A DNA stretch of 10,653 bases, from positions 1 through 10,653 of the forward strand of contig DAEF01000037.1 of assembly GCA_002495225.1 (NCBI GenBank), in the 5' to 3' direction. The notes under the pieces were generated by a model. It searched no databases, was not told the origin of the DNA, and worked only from the letters and a program-made list of their open reading frames with translations. Source of the stretch: Methanoregulaceae archaeon UBA288 (GTDB lineage Archaea; Halobacteriota; Methanomicrobia; Methanomicrobiales; Methanospirillaceae). Positions within the stretch are counted from its first letter, which is position 1; every line of letters starts with the position of its first letter. A program made the translations under genes and the position numbers. This document shows positions 1 to 7,016 of the stretch, piece by piece.

Positions 1-1020
1 GATCGTGAGGCCGGTCCCTTCCTTCCAGACACGGATCACCTCGGGGTTGAGGGGTTCACCGGCACTGGTGCAGTGGCGCAGGGACGAGAGATCGAACTTA
101 TCCAGATCAGCAAGGATCAGCATCCGGTAGATGGTCGGGGGGCAGCAGAAGGTCGTGATCTGGTACTTCTCAAGGAGGGGCAGAACCTCGGTTGCCTGGA
201 ACTTACCGGTGAAATGATAGACAAAGATACAGGCACCTCCGATCCACTGGCCGAAGATCTTGCCCCAGGCCGATTTCGCCCAGCCCGTGTCCGAGAACGT
301 GAAGTGGAGGTCGTTATGCCGGAGGTCGTGCCAGAGCCCGGCCGTAACCATGTGGCCGAGCGGGTACGACTGTTCGTGCAGCACCATCTTCGGCTCGCCG
401 GTCGTGCCCGAGGTGAAGAAGATGACCAGCGGGTCCGTCGCCTTCGTCCGGGCCATCCCCGGGAGCTTCACGATCTTGTGCGAGACCGGGGCGGGGTAGG
501 TCATCTCCTGCGGGAGCGAGATCCAGCCGTCGCGCTCGCCGTCGACCACGAGCCGGCTCATCAGGGACGCGCACTCCGAGTAGATCTCGTCGACCTTGGG
601 TGCGTTCTCCAGGTCCGTGATCACCATCTTGAACTGGGCGAGATCGACCCGGTACCGGATGTCCTTCGCCGTCAGCATCGTCGGGCTCGGCGAGACCACT
701 GCGCCGAGCTTGGTCAGGGCGATCGTCAGGATCCACCACTCGGGGACGCGGTGGAGCATCAGCATCACGCGGTCCCCCTTGTGGATCCCGTAGTTCAGGA
801 GGATGTTCGCGGCGGCGTTCGAGAGGGTCATCAGGTCCCAGAACGTGTACTTCTTCTCGGTGCCCTGCTGATCCGTCCAGATCATCGCGAGCTTGTTCCG
901 GTCCCGCCGCGCCCACGCGTCGATCACGTCGAAGCCGAAGTTGTAGTGCTCCGGGACCTCGATCCGGAAGTTCGCGTACGCCTCGTCGTAATCGGCCATG
1001 TTGTGCTGGTGCTCGGCCAT
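1..1020 (-). CDS. AMP-forming acyl-CoA synthetase, medium-chain type (C-terminus beyond window)
   Basis: This adenylate-forming enzyme activates a carboxylic acid to acyl-AMP and then to acyl-CoA, in the cytoplasm. The 340 residues visible contain the phosphate-binding loop TSGTTGEPK (about 203-211), the aromatic segment FTFSDTGWAKSAWGK (about 240-254) and the A5-type motif SAGEPLNPE (about 319-327), in the expected order. The start around the ATG at 1018-1020, with PEHYNFGFDVIDAWA close behind it, resembles the medium-chain synthetases (ACSM, and MacS of Methanosarcina) more than classical acetyl-CoA synthetase; the substrate is not readable. The C-terminal lid domain with the catalytic lysine lies outside the window, so integrity cannot be judged. 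A second in-frame ATG at 997-999 is a possible start, and neither has a good Shine-Dalgarno. The gene is divergent from tbp, with no obvious functional link. Confidence 0.92.
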   Translation of the reverse strand, partial: MAEHQHNMADYDEAYANFRIEVPEHYNFGFDVIDAWARRDRNKLAMIWTDQQGTEKKYTFWDLMTLSNAAANILLNYGIHKGDRVMLMLHRVPEWWILTIALTKLGAVVSPSPTMLTAKDIRYRVDLAQFKMVITDLENAPKVDEIYSECASLMSRLVVDGERDGWISLPQEMTYPAPVSHKIVKLPGMARTKATDPLVIFFTSGTTGEPKMVLHEQSYPLGHMVTAGLWHDLRHNDLHFTFSDTGWAKSAWGKIFGQWIGGACIFVYHFTGKFQATEVLPLLEKYQITTFCCPPTIYRMLILADLDKFDLSSLRHCTSAGEPLNPEVIRVWKEGTGLTI

Positions 1021-1097
1021 GTCAAACAGTAAGGGGTACGCCTGTTGTGAGCATTAAGACATCGCCGTTCCGGGCCGATTTCGCTCATCGGGAGCGT

Positions 1098-1136
1098 CCA
1101 TAAAGATTGCCCGGAATCATTATGGCATAAAGGGGG
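1098..1136 (+). promoter_or_regulatory. Probable tbp promoter region
   Basis: The 130-base gap between the divergent synthetase and tbp genes is richer in A/T than its surroundings. It holds two TATA-like boxes reading toward tbp, CCATAAAGATT near 1098-1108 and GGCATAAAGG near 1124-1133. The first would place a start about 25 bases downstream and leave a short leader containing GGGGGA (1132-1137), a weakly placed ribosome site about 13 bases before the ATG. The second would give an almost leaderless mRNA. On the opposite strand GTCTTAATGC (about 1050-1059) is a candidate box for the synthetase. The choice among boxes is inference. Confidence 0.35.
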
Positions 1137-1150
1137 ACATACGTACGTAG

Positions 1151-1705
1151 ATGGAAGAGAAACGATACGAGTCGCTCAAGATCGAGAATATCGTCGCCTC
1201 CGGCGTGATAGCCGACTCGATCGATCTCGCCGAGGTATCGGGACGCATTCCGGCCTGCGAGCTCAATACCAAGCGCTTTCCGGGAGCGGTCTACCGGATC
1301 GCCGACCCGAAGATCGCGTCCCTGATCTTCAGCTCGGGCAAGGTCGTGCTGACCGGTATCCGGAACGACCAGGCCCTCGTCGACGGCCTGGAGATCATCA
1401 CGACATCACTCCGCGAGGCAGGCGTCGACTGCTACGACGAGCCGCGCGTCGCCGTCACCAACATCGTCTGCTCGTACGACATCGGCAAGTACATCAACCT
1501 CAACAAGGTCGTGATCACGCTCAACCTCGAGAACATCGAGTACGAGCCGGAGCAGTTCCCCGGGCTGGTCTACCGGATCAAGGACCCGAAGATCGTCGCC
1601 CTCCTCTTCAGCTCGGGCAAGATCATCCTGACGGGCGGCAAGACCCTCGACGACATCAAGCGGGGCCTCGACTTCCTCGAGCAGAAGCTCGAGTCGATCA
1701 TGTGA
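1151..1705 (+). CDS. tbp: TATA-binding protein (TBP)
   Basis: General transcription initiation factor that binds and bends the archaeal TATA box and recruits TFB and RNA polymerase. The 184-residue length matches archaeal TBPs. The two-fold internal repeat is plain: FPGAVYRIADPKIASLIFSS (43-62) recurs as FPGLVYRIKDPKIVALLFSS (136-155). The four phenylalanines expected to intercalate at the kinks are F43/F60 and F136/F153, each pair 17 apart as in eukaryotic TBP, and the asparagines that read the box centre are N13 and N104. VVLTG (65-69) and IILTG (158-162) end each half. The C-terminus (KLESIM) lacks a marked acidic tail. The gene is monocistronic, divergent from the acyl-CoA synthetase and convergent with the helicase gene, with 38 bases between the two stops. 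All key residues are present, so it is probably functional. Confidence 0.98.
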   Translation: MEEKRYESLKIENIVASGVIADSIDLAEVSGRIPACELNTKRFPGAVYRIADPKIASLIFSSGKVVLTGIRNDQALVDGLEIITTSLREAGVDCYDEPRVAVTNIVCSYDIGKYINLNKVVITLNLENIEYEPEQFPGLVYRIKDPKIVALLFSSGKIILTGGKTLDDIKRGLDFLEQKLESIM

Positions 1706-1733
1706 GGGGCCGGGCCCCTCTCCGTTTCTCTTG
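1704..1733 (+). terminator. Hairpin plus pyrimidine-rich tract after tbp
   Basis: The inverted repeat GAGGGGC (1704-1710) and GCCCCTC (1714-1720) with loop CGG forms a 7-bp G/C stem. It starts inside the tbp stop codon and is followed by TCCGTTTCTCTTG. Archaeal termination relies mainly on the T-rich tract. The hairpin may also serve the convergent helicase transcript, whose stop lies only 10 bases further on. Confidence 0.7.
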
Positions 1734-1743
1734 TACCAGGATT

Positions 1744-4434
1744 TTACCAGAAGTGCCGGGTCTGGACGTACTGCCGCTCTGCCTTCAGGATCTGCCTGAA
1801 GAACGCGTCCCCCTCGGTCAGGGTCGCCAGGATCCGCGAGGCGTGCTCGGGCCCGACGCCCCGGCCCGCGAGCGCGATGACGGCCTTCTTCCCGCTCGAG
1901 AGGACGATGTTCGCGTTCCGCAGCAGCCTTTTTTCGACCTCGCGCTCCTCGGGCGTCTTGGTCTTCTTGCTCGCGATCGCGACGAGCGGCTCGTCCCAGG
2001 GCTTGAGGGCGGCGATCAGACGGGCCGTGCAGACCGGGCAGGTCGGCTGCTCGTCCACGCGCGAGACCTTGGTCTTCAGCTTCCACTTCCGGCAGTTCAT
2101 GCAGCAGAGGACGACGTCCGAGTCCTCGATCCGCCGCCGAACCGTCGCGAGGATCGCCGTGTCGGCCGACTCGGGCGGGATCAGGTCGCGCGACGAGAAG
2201 AGGCCGGCCGCGCCGAGGACCGAGACTCTCGTCGTCACGACCTCGATTGAGCCGTCGCGGACGGCAGCCACGATCCGGGCCGCGGCCTCGACGTCCATGT
2301 AGTTCTCGAAGAGCTCGCGGTAGGTCTCGCGCTGGACCACGGTCCTGTCGAAGAGGGCCGAGAGGCGGTGGATCGAGAGGCGCTCGTAGTCGGCTTCGGG
2401 GTCGATCGCGCCGAACTTCTTCGCGACCTGGACGAGCTTCCACTTGTACAGGGCCGTCCGCTTCAGCCCGAGCTCGAGCAGCCCGCGGATGTGCGCGGGG
2501 TCGAGCGTGACCAGCGCCTCCTCCACCTCCGCGGCCCGGAGCGACTTCGGCAGGCGGAGGAGGCAGCGGTACGCGTCGATCTCGATCCCGACGGTCGTGC
2601 CGTACCGGGCCGAGAGCAGGAGCGAGAGGACCCGGGCCAGCACCTCGTTCGCGCGGTGGCCGGCGCAGACGTTGCAGACGACCCCCTCGTCCGCGTCCTC
2701 GAGCGTGATCGTCCGGTCCGACGAAACGACCGCGCGGTCCCGGTCCATCCCGTCGAGGAACTTCGCGGCGTACCGGGCCGCGCGCTCGTTCTCGATGTAG
2801 TCGGCAAAGCGGCGCGTCCGGCGGAGGGCCCCGACCTCCTGCGCGACCGCGAACGGGACCGGGATCTGCTCGCCCTCCCAGCTCGGGAGCTCGCCCCTGG
2901 CCCTCTTTGCCGGCTCGACCGTGATCCGTCCCTCCTCGGTGTCGAGCACGCGCCAGAGCTGGCCCTTGGTGATGAAGACCGAACCCGGGTGGATCATGCC
3001 GACCACGAACGACTCGTCGAGGGTGCCGACCGTGCGCCGGCTGGCGAGATCGAAGACCGGGACCTTTCGCTCGTCGTGGATCATCGAGAGGTTGGCCATC
3101 AGGTACCGCCGGGCCCGGGAGGTCGTGATGATCCGCGTCCCATCGCGCCGGACCAGGCGGTGCCCCTCCATCTCGTCCACGACCTCGTCGAGGAGGGCGT
3201 CCGCGCCGGGAAAGGTCGCGGTCTTCGCGAGGATGGCGCGGACCTGGGCGAGCTCGATCTCGCCGTGCTCGACGAGCAGGGCCGCCACCTGGTTCGCGAG
3301 CACGTCGGCCGCGCCGTACGGGATCCGGACGGGCTCGACATCGGCGGCCTTCGCGCGCCGGACGATCACCCCGGACTCGAGCAGGTCGTCGAACCCGGTC
3401 GCGAGGACGGTCCCGCGCGAGACGGCCTCGAGCCGGTGGCCGGCCCGCCCGGTTCGCTGGACGAGCCGTGCGACCTCGCGGGGCGAGCCGAACTGGACCA
3501 CGTGCTCGACGTGGCCGATGTCGATCCCGAGCTCCATGGACGAGGTGGCGATCAAAGTCGCGATCTCGCCCTTCTTGAACCGCTCCTCGGCGTCGATCCT
3601 CACCTCGCGCGAGAGCGAGCCGTGGTGGACCTCGATGTCGCCGCGTTTGAAGAGGGCGTGACCGAGCGCCTCGGCCGTGACGCGCGTGTTGGTGAAGACC
3701 AGGTTCGAGCCCGAGGGGTCGAGGGCCCGCTCGACGCACTTCGCCTGGGCGTCGAACTGCTCGCCCGCGTAGACCACGCCGAGGTCGAGCGCCTTCGCGA
3801 CGGGCACCTGGACCACGCAAAACGGGCGCGGGCCGCAGAGGAAGCGCGCGACCTCGTCGGGGTTGCCGACCGTGGCCGAGAGGCCGATCCGCTGGAACTC
3901 GCCCGCGTACGTCCGGACCCGCTCGAGCGCGACCGAGAGCTGGGCCCCGCGCTTGGAGCCGGCGAGCTCGTGGATCTCGTCCACGACGACGTACTTCACC
4001 CCCGCGAGGTGTTTCCGGAGGGTCCTGCCCATGAAGATCGCCTGGAGGGACTCGGGGGTCGTGATCAGCAGGTCCGGCGGGTGGAGGGCCTGCCTGCGCC
4101 GTTCCGCCTGCGTCGTATCGCCGTGCCGGACGCCGACCGAAAGCCCGAGCTCCCGGCACCACCACTCCATCCGGGTCAGGATGTCGCGGTTGAGGGCCCG
4201 GAGGGGGGTGACGTAGATCGCCGAGAACCCGCCGCTCGTCCCCTGCAGGAGCCCGTGGAAGACGGGGAGCATGGCCGACTCGGTCTTGCCCGTGCCCGTG
4301 GGCGCGATCAGCAGCACGTGTCTCCCCGCGACCACCTCGGGGACGGCGAGCTCCTGGGCCTCGGAGAGCCCCTCGAACCCGCGGTCCGCGATCGTCTGCC
4401 GGATCCGCGGGTCGAGCAGGTCGAGCGAGCTCAC
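1744..4434 (-). CDS. lhr: Lhr-family SF2 DExH helicase
   Basis: ATP-dependent nucleic-acid helicase of the Lhr family, implicated in DNA repair, replication restart or RNA metabolism. The 896 residues hold a complete RecA pair: Walker A APTGTGKT (44-51), TPES (126-129), DEIH (152-155), SAT (186-188), LVFTNTR (245-251), SSMELGIDIG (298-307) and QRTGRAGHR (326-334). A winged-helix region follows (about 365-450), then the DEAD/H-associated domain (about 575-740, with CNVCAGHRANE at 587-597). A C-terminal zinc-ribbon-like motif has CMNC (778-781) and CPVC (799-802). The start is GTG at 4434-4432, overlapping the preceding gene's stop as GTGA and preceded by GGAGG at a 7-base spacing; the frame stays open far upstream but that part is antisense shadow. 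It is the last gene of the rpap-phosphoesterase-lhr operon. Whether it is aLhr1 or aLhr2 was not determined. Confidence 0.96.
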   Translation of the reverse strand: MSSLDLLDPRIRQTIADRGFEGLSEAQELAVPEVVAGRHVLLIAPTGTGKTESAMLPVFHGLLQGTSGGFSAIYVTPLRALNRDILTRMEWWCRELGLSVGVRHGDTTQAERRRQALHPPDLLITTPESLQAIFMGRTLRKHLAGVKYVVVDEIHELAGSKRGAQLSVALERVRTYAGEFQRIGLSATVGNPDEVARFLCGPRPFCVVQVPVAKALDLGVVYAGEQFDAQAKCVERALDPSGSNLVFTNTRVTAEALGHALFKRGDIEVHHGSLSREVRIDAEERFKKGEIATLIATSSMELGIDIGHVEHVVQFGSPREVARLVQRTGRAGHRLEAVSRGTVLATGFDDLLESGVIVRRAKAADVEPVRIPYGAADVLANQVAALLVEHGEIELAQVRAILAKTATFPGADALLDEVVDEMEGHRLVRRDGTRIITTSRARRYLMANLSMIHDERKVPVFDLASRRTVGTLDESFVVGMIHPGSVFITKGQLWRVLDTEEGRITVEPAKRARGELPSWEGEQIPVPFAVAQEVGALRRTRRFADYIENERAARYAAKFLDGMDRDRAVVSSDRTITLEDADEGVVCNVCAGHRANEVLARVLSLLLSARYGTTVGIEIDAYRCLLRLPKSLRAAEVEEALVTLDPAHIRGLLELGLKRTALYKWKLVQVAKKFGAIDPEADYERLSIHRLSALFDRTVVQRETYRELFENYMDVEAAARIVAAVRDGSIEVVTTRVSVLGAAGLFSSRDLIPPESADTAILATVRRRIEDSDVVLCCMNCRKWKLKTKVSRVDEQPTCPVCTARLIAALKPWDEPLVAIASKKTKTPEEREVEKRLLRNANIVLSSGKKAVIALAGRGVGPEHASRILATLTEGDAFFRQILKAERQYVQTRHFW

Positions 4435-5183
4435 CAGTCCGCCTCCGCGAGGGGCTCGAGCGCCTCGATCGGCCCGAGGAGGGTGCCGTCCGCGAGCAGA
4501 ATCTCGACCGTCTCCCGCTTCAGGCAGCGCGAGACCGGGCTGAACGGATCGGCCACGATCTTCCGGACGTCGTAGCCCGCGAGCTCGTTGAAGGACGGCA
4601 CGAAGAGGACCCGCGTCGGCGTCGCGGCCGGGGGAAGGCCCAGGCAGGCGTCGTCGACCTCGCCCATCAGGTACGCAGGGGCGCGGAGCGCGCACCCGAC
4701 CTCGTCCTGGACGGCCGCAAGCGGGTGGTGGTGGCCGACGAGCACGAGCTGCCCGGCCAGGCAGGAGCCGGGCAGGGTGTGGCCGTGGAAGTACCCGACG
4801 CCGTCGACCAGGACACCGGTCTTCTCGGCGAACTCGTCCGGCCCGAGGAACCGCTCGATTCCCGGGTCGTGGTTGCCGGGGACGACGAGTATGGGGACGC
4901 GGGCCCGGAGCGTAGCCAGCACCCCGGGGAGCTCGCGCCACTCCTGCCGGGTCGTGAACGGCACGGACTGCTTGACGTCGCCGAGCAGGAGGAGCCGGTC
5001 GGGCCTCGTCTGGTCGACGAGGGCGGCGACGCGCTGCGTCCGCTCGAGAGACCGGCTCGAGAAGTGCCAGCCGTGGCGGGCGAGGTCGCTCTCGATCCCG
5101 AAGTGGAGGTCGGCCACGACGAGCGTCCGCTCCCGGTTCTCGACCAGCAGGGCCGGCCCCTCGGCCAGGAACTCGAGCCTCAT
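4431..5183 (-). CDS. PdeM/ICC-type metallophosphoesterase (COG1407 family)
   Basis: Calcineurin-like, two-metal phosphoesterase or nuclease. The 250 residues contain the full metal-binding set: DLHFG (25-29), LLGDVK (67-71), GNHD (103-106), YFHGHT (131-136) and GHHHP (150-154). The family is the one annotated in bacteria as PdeM, the ligase-associated DNA-damage-response endonuclease that travels with an Lhr helicase, and in haloarchaea as Rpe, which is co-transcribed with RPA and its associated protein. The actual substrate here is unknown. The ATG at 5183-5181 overlaps the upstream stop as ATGA, and its own stop overlaps the lhr GTG, so it sits coupled between both partners. The open frame extends upstream to 5981, but that part is antisense to a better gene and lacks family similarity. 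Confidence 0.93.
   Translation of the reverse strand: MRLEFLAEGPALLVENRERTLVVADLHFGIESDLARHGWHFSSRSLERTQRVAALVDQTRPDRLLLLGDVKQSVPFTTRQEWRELPGVLATLRARVPILVVPGNHDPGIERFLGPDEFAEKTGVLVDGVGYFHGHTLPGSCLAGQLVLVGHHHPLAAVQDEVGCALRAPAYLMGEVDDACLGLPPAATPTRVLFVPSFNELAGYDVRKIVADPFSPVSRCLKRETVEILLADGTLLGPIEALEPLAEADW
4442..4446 (-). promoter_or_regulatory. Ribosome binding site fixing the lhr start
   Basis: The minus strand reads GGAGG here, 7 bases before the GTG at 4434-4432. It lies inside the last codons of the phosphoesterase gene. It supports the 896-residue start over the much longer open frame and supports coupled translation. Confidence 0.75.
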
Positions 5184-5929
5184 GCCCGCCGGATCAGCCC
5201 GCGGCGGGGCATGTAGCACTCGCCCTCCTCGAGCAGGCCTGCGAGCGCCTCCTCGACCTTGACCTTTGCGCAGCCCTTTCCCGCGCCGAGCGCCAGGAGC
5301 TCGGCCTGCTCCATGCCGTCCCGGCCGGCGGCGTCGATCCGCTCGAGGAGGAGGGCCGAAAGGTCCACGCCGTCCGCCCGGGCCGCGTCGGCGGCCGGCA
5401 CGAGCCCGAGGGCCTGTTCGGCCATGGCGCGGAGCTCCTCGACCGTCGCGGGGGTCACGCGGTAGGCCGCCACGGCCTCGGCCGCGAGCTCGTCGCTCCC
5501 CTCCCCCCGGAGGCGAGCCGCGAGCGCCTCGAGCCGCGCGGCCGTCCGGTCCGCCGTCCGGACGAGCCAGCGGTCGCGCACGGCCCTGTTCACGGCCGCG
5601 ACCTGGATCGGTCGGACCGTCGGCCCCTGCCGCCCGGGCTCGGCGTACCCGAGCACGGCCACGAACGCGGGCGGCGCGATCCCCGCGATGGCCGCGAGCT
5701 GCTCGGGCTCGCGCGCGGTCGCCCGGACCAGGTGGACCCCGGTCGGGTCCGAGACCCGCGCGACCAGGGCCGTCCGGGCGTCGCCCTCGACGGCCGTGAG
5801 CGCGCCCACGAGGTAGACCAGGTGGACGCAGGCGCCGGACGGGGTGAGCAGGCAGTCCTGGCCGCCGTGCTTCACCGTCCTCGTCGCCCGTCCGAGCTCG
5901 CCCGCAAAGACCCTCGCCGCCGCCTCCAT
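5180..5929 (-). CDS. RPA-family associated protein (COG3390/RPAP type)
   Basis: Predicted partner or subunit of the archaeal single-stranded-DNA-binding replication protein A. The 249 residues fit the family: an N-terminal RVFAGEL (6-12), then an OB-fold (about 36-110) with VYLVGALTAVEG, LVARVSDPTGVHLVRA (55-70) and the PPAFVAVLG strand (86-94), a charged helical linker, and a C-terminal winged-helix-like segment (about 192-245, with LLALGAGKGCAKVKVEEALA). This resembles RPA32 architecture. In Haloferax the equivalent genes lie in rpa-rpap-rpe operons; here no RPA gene precedes it, and its job must be inferred from family and neighbours. It is the first gene of the operon. The ATG at 5929-5927 has GGAGG only one base upstream, too close for normal use, and a second GGGAGGA about 12 bases away, so translation may be leaderless. 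Confidence 0.85.
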   Translation of the reverse strand: MEAAARVFAGELGRATRTVKHGGQDCLLTPSGACVHLVYLVGALTAVEGDARTALVARVSDPTGVHLVRATAREPEQLAAIAGIAPPAFVAVLGYAEPGRQGPTVRPIQVAAVNRAVRDRWLVRTADRTAARLEALAARLRGEGSDELAAEAVAAYRVTPATVEELRAMAEQALGLVPAADAARADGVDLSALLLERIDAAGRDGMEQAELLALGAGKGCAKVKVEEALAGLLEEGECYMPRRGLIRRA

Positions 5930-5948
5930 GCCTCCTCGAATCCTCCCT

Positions 5949-5966
5949 GGTATTCTTAAATATATT
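5949..5966 (-). promoter_or_regulatory. TATA box for the rpap-phosphoesterase-lhr operon
   Basis: The minus strand reads AATATATTTAAGAATACC, the most A/T-rich patch of this region, with its core about 28 bases before the rpap ATG. A TATA box there predicts a transcript starting only a few bases from the start codon. A second candidate, GCTTAAATG at about 5980-5988, would give a leader of roughly 30 bases that includes GGGAGGA. Which one is used cannot be decided from sequence. Confidence 0.55.
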
Positions 5967-6288
5967 GGCTCTGGGAGGCATTTAAGCCGACGATGCTGGC
6001 AGAGGGGGTCGCCCGGGACGGCACCGGCACGGGGGTTGACCGCGGACCCGGCGACGATGGGATGGGGGGGGGAGCCCCCGGTCCTGAGAACTGGTTGAAG
6101 AGCCAGACGGGGTCGGCGAAGCCGATCCGCCCGTTGCCGTTGTAGCCGAACACCGGGACAGGCCTGCTCGCCGAGATCCGGGTCACCTGGCTGAAGGAGA
6201 GCACGACGTCGGCGAAGTCCGGCCGGCCGTTCGGCGCCAGGACGAGGCTCGCTGCGTCCCCGTCCATATCGAGGGCGGTACCGGTCAG
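5956..6288 (-). pseudogene. Decayed C-terminal dockerin-like module of a surface protein
   Basis: The frame encodes a paired calcium-loop module: LDMDGD, then NGRPDFADVVLSFSQV, then ISASRPVPVFGYNGNGRIGF and ADPVWLFNQF. Intact Methanomicrobiales surface proteins end in such modules, with a second loop of NGNGRIDFADVV followed by a short LF/N tail and a stop. Here acidic ligands are missing from the first loop and one is Gly in the second, no stop follows NQF, and reading continues through a Pro/Ser-rich tail with a nine-base G/C run (6064-6072) to TAA at 5956-5958, inside the rpap promoter. No signal peptide or N-terminal domain exists: the frame is blocked by a stop at 6535-6537, and its only early ATG (6267) lies in mid-domain. 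It is best read as a gene remnant; expression of a 103-residue protein from that ATG is possible but unlikely. Confidence 0.65.
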
Positions 6289-6435
6289 GCGCCGGGGACG
6301 TGGCCGTTCGAGAGGGCGATCACGGCACGTATGAGATACAGGAGGGGAAGCGATCGCCGTGTTGGAGATCCACCTGATTGGCGAGGGTCTCAGCGGGATG
6401 AGAGGGGCAGGGCTCGGCTCGAGAGAAAAGAGAGG

Positions 6436-6498
6436 GAGGAGAGTGAAGTGCGAGCCGACGTCCGCGAAGTCGATGCGGCCGTCGCTGTGCGCCCCCAG
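6436..6498 (-). pseudogene. Second, shorter dockerin-like remnant
   Basis: The minus strand encodes LGAHSDGRIDFADVGSHFTLL, which matches the second calcium loop and terminal helix of the same surface-protein module. It is in the same frame as the remnant at 5956-6288, separated by about 150 bases with no recognisable domain. Upstream the frame hits a stop at 6535-6537 after about 13 more codons, so only a stub survives. It ends about 55 bases before the receiver gene on the other strand. The two stubs could be one broken gene or two separate 3' ends. Confidence 0.55.
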
Positions 6499-6553
6499 GC
6501 TCCCGGGGGAAATGAGTATAGTCGAGAAGCACCCCTATTCTCCTGAGGGAGAG

Positions 6554-7015
6554 ATGCCGTTTCGAGTGGTCGTGGTCGACGACGACCCGGATGTTCTGCG
6601 CGTGGTCGCGATCAAGCTCGAGCGGGCGGGCTTCTCCGTCGTCACCGCAACGGACGCGGCGTCCGGCCTGGCTGCGGTGCTGCGGGAGGCGCCGGACGTC
6701 GCGATCATCGATCGGATGCTCCCCGATGGAGATGGGCTCGCGCTGATCGGGACGGTCCGGGCCGCCCTCGCCGACGCCGGCCCGGCGATCGTGGTCCTCT
6801 CCGCGCGGGCCGGGCTCGACGAGATCGTGCAGGGGATCGAAGCAGGGGCCGACGACTACGTCACCAAGCCGTTCAGCCCCCGCAGCCTGATCGAGCGGGT
6901 CCAGGTCGCGCTCGTCCGGCGCGGGCGGGTTCCGACTGCCGGGGACCACCCCGGGGGAGAGACGCAGCCCTCCGCCCGAGCCGGCGAGAGCCTCGAGTTC
7001 GTGGAAGGGACCTGA
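6554..7015 (+). CDS. Stand-alone response-regulator receiver protein
   Basis: Phosphoacceptor of a two-component system. The 153 residues carry a complete receiver domain: acidic cluster DDD (9-11), phosphoacceptor D53 in AIIDRMLPDGDG, switch serine S83 in VVLSARA, and K105 in DDYVTKPFSPR. The DYVTKPFS segment is of the OmpR/PhoB type, but there is no DNA-binding or enzymatic output domain; after about residue 125 only a Gly/Pro-rich polar tail remains. The ATG at 6554-6556 follows GAGGGAGAG; the longer frame from 6359 is rejected because its extra residues lie over the dockerin remnant and are not receiver-like. The stop is one base from the next start, so output is probably through the downstream helicase or another partner. 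No histidine kinase is in the window. A weak A/T patch (GAGTATAG, about 6514-6519) is a candidate promoter. Confidence 0.93.
   Translation: MPFRVVVVDDDPDVLRVVAIKLERAGFSVVTATDAASGLAAVLREAPDVAIIDRMLPDGDGLALIGTVRAALADAGPAIVVLSARAGLDEIVQGIEAGADDYVTKPFSPRSLIERVQVALVRRGRVPTAGDHPGGETQPSARAGESLEFVEGT
7003..7010 (+). promoter_or_regulatory. Ribosome binding site for the helicase GTG start
   Basis: GGAAGGGA lies 6 bases before the GTG at 7017-7019, inside the final codons of the receiver gene. It supports GTG as the true start and co-expression of the two proteins. Confidence 0.6.
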
Positions 7016-7016
7016 G

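Noticed and set aside
73..1032. Plus-strand 319-codon frame opposite the acyl-CoA synthetase
   Set aside because: Antisense shadow of a gene with clear adenylation motifs.
1406..4165. 919-codon minus-strand frame overlapping lhr in another frame
   Set aside because: Arg/Pro/Gly-rich; the lhr frame carries every SF2 motif, and this one runs through tbp antisense as well.
2368..4575. Long plus-strand open frame opposite lhr (735 codons)
   Set aside because: Asp/Arg/Leu/Val-rich, without motifs, fully antisense to the intact Lhr motifs.
4435..4941. N-terminal extension of Lhr up to 4941
   Set aside because: Extra residues are low-complexity and overlap the phosphoesterase gene; GTG at 4434 with GGAGG at 7 bases is a better start.
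5184..5981. N-terminal extension of the phosphoesterase up to 5981
   Set aside because: It overlaps the RPA-associated gene, is Gly/Arg-rich, and the family starts near the ATG at 5183.
6359..6553. N-terminal extension of the receiver protein
   Set aside because: Not receiver-like, lies over the dockerin remnant on the other strand, and the ATG at 6554 has a good ribosome site and the expected distance to the DDD cluster.
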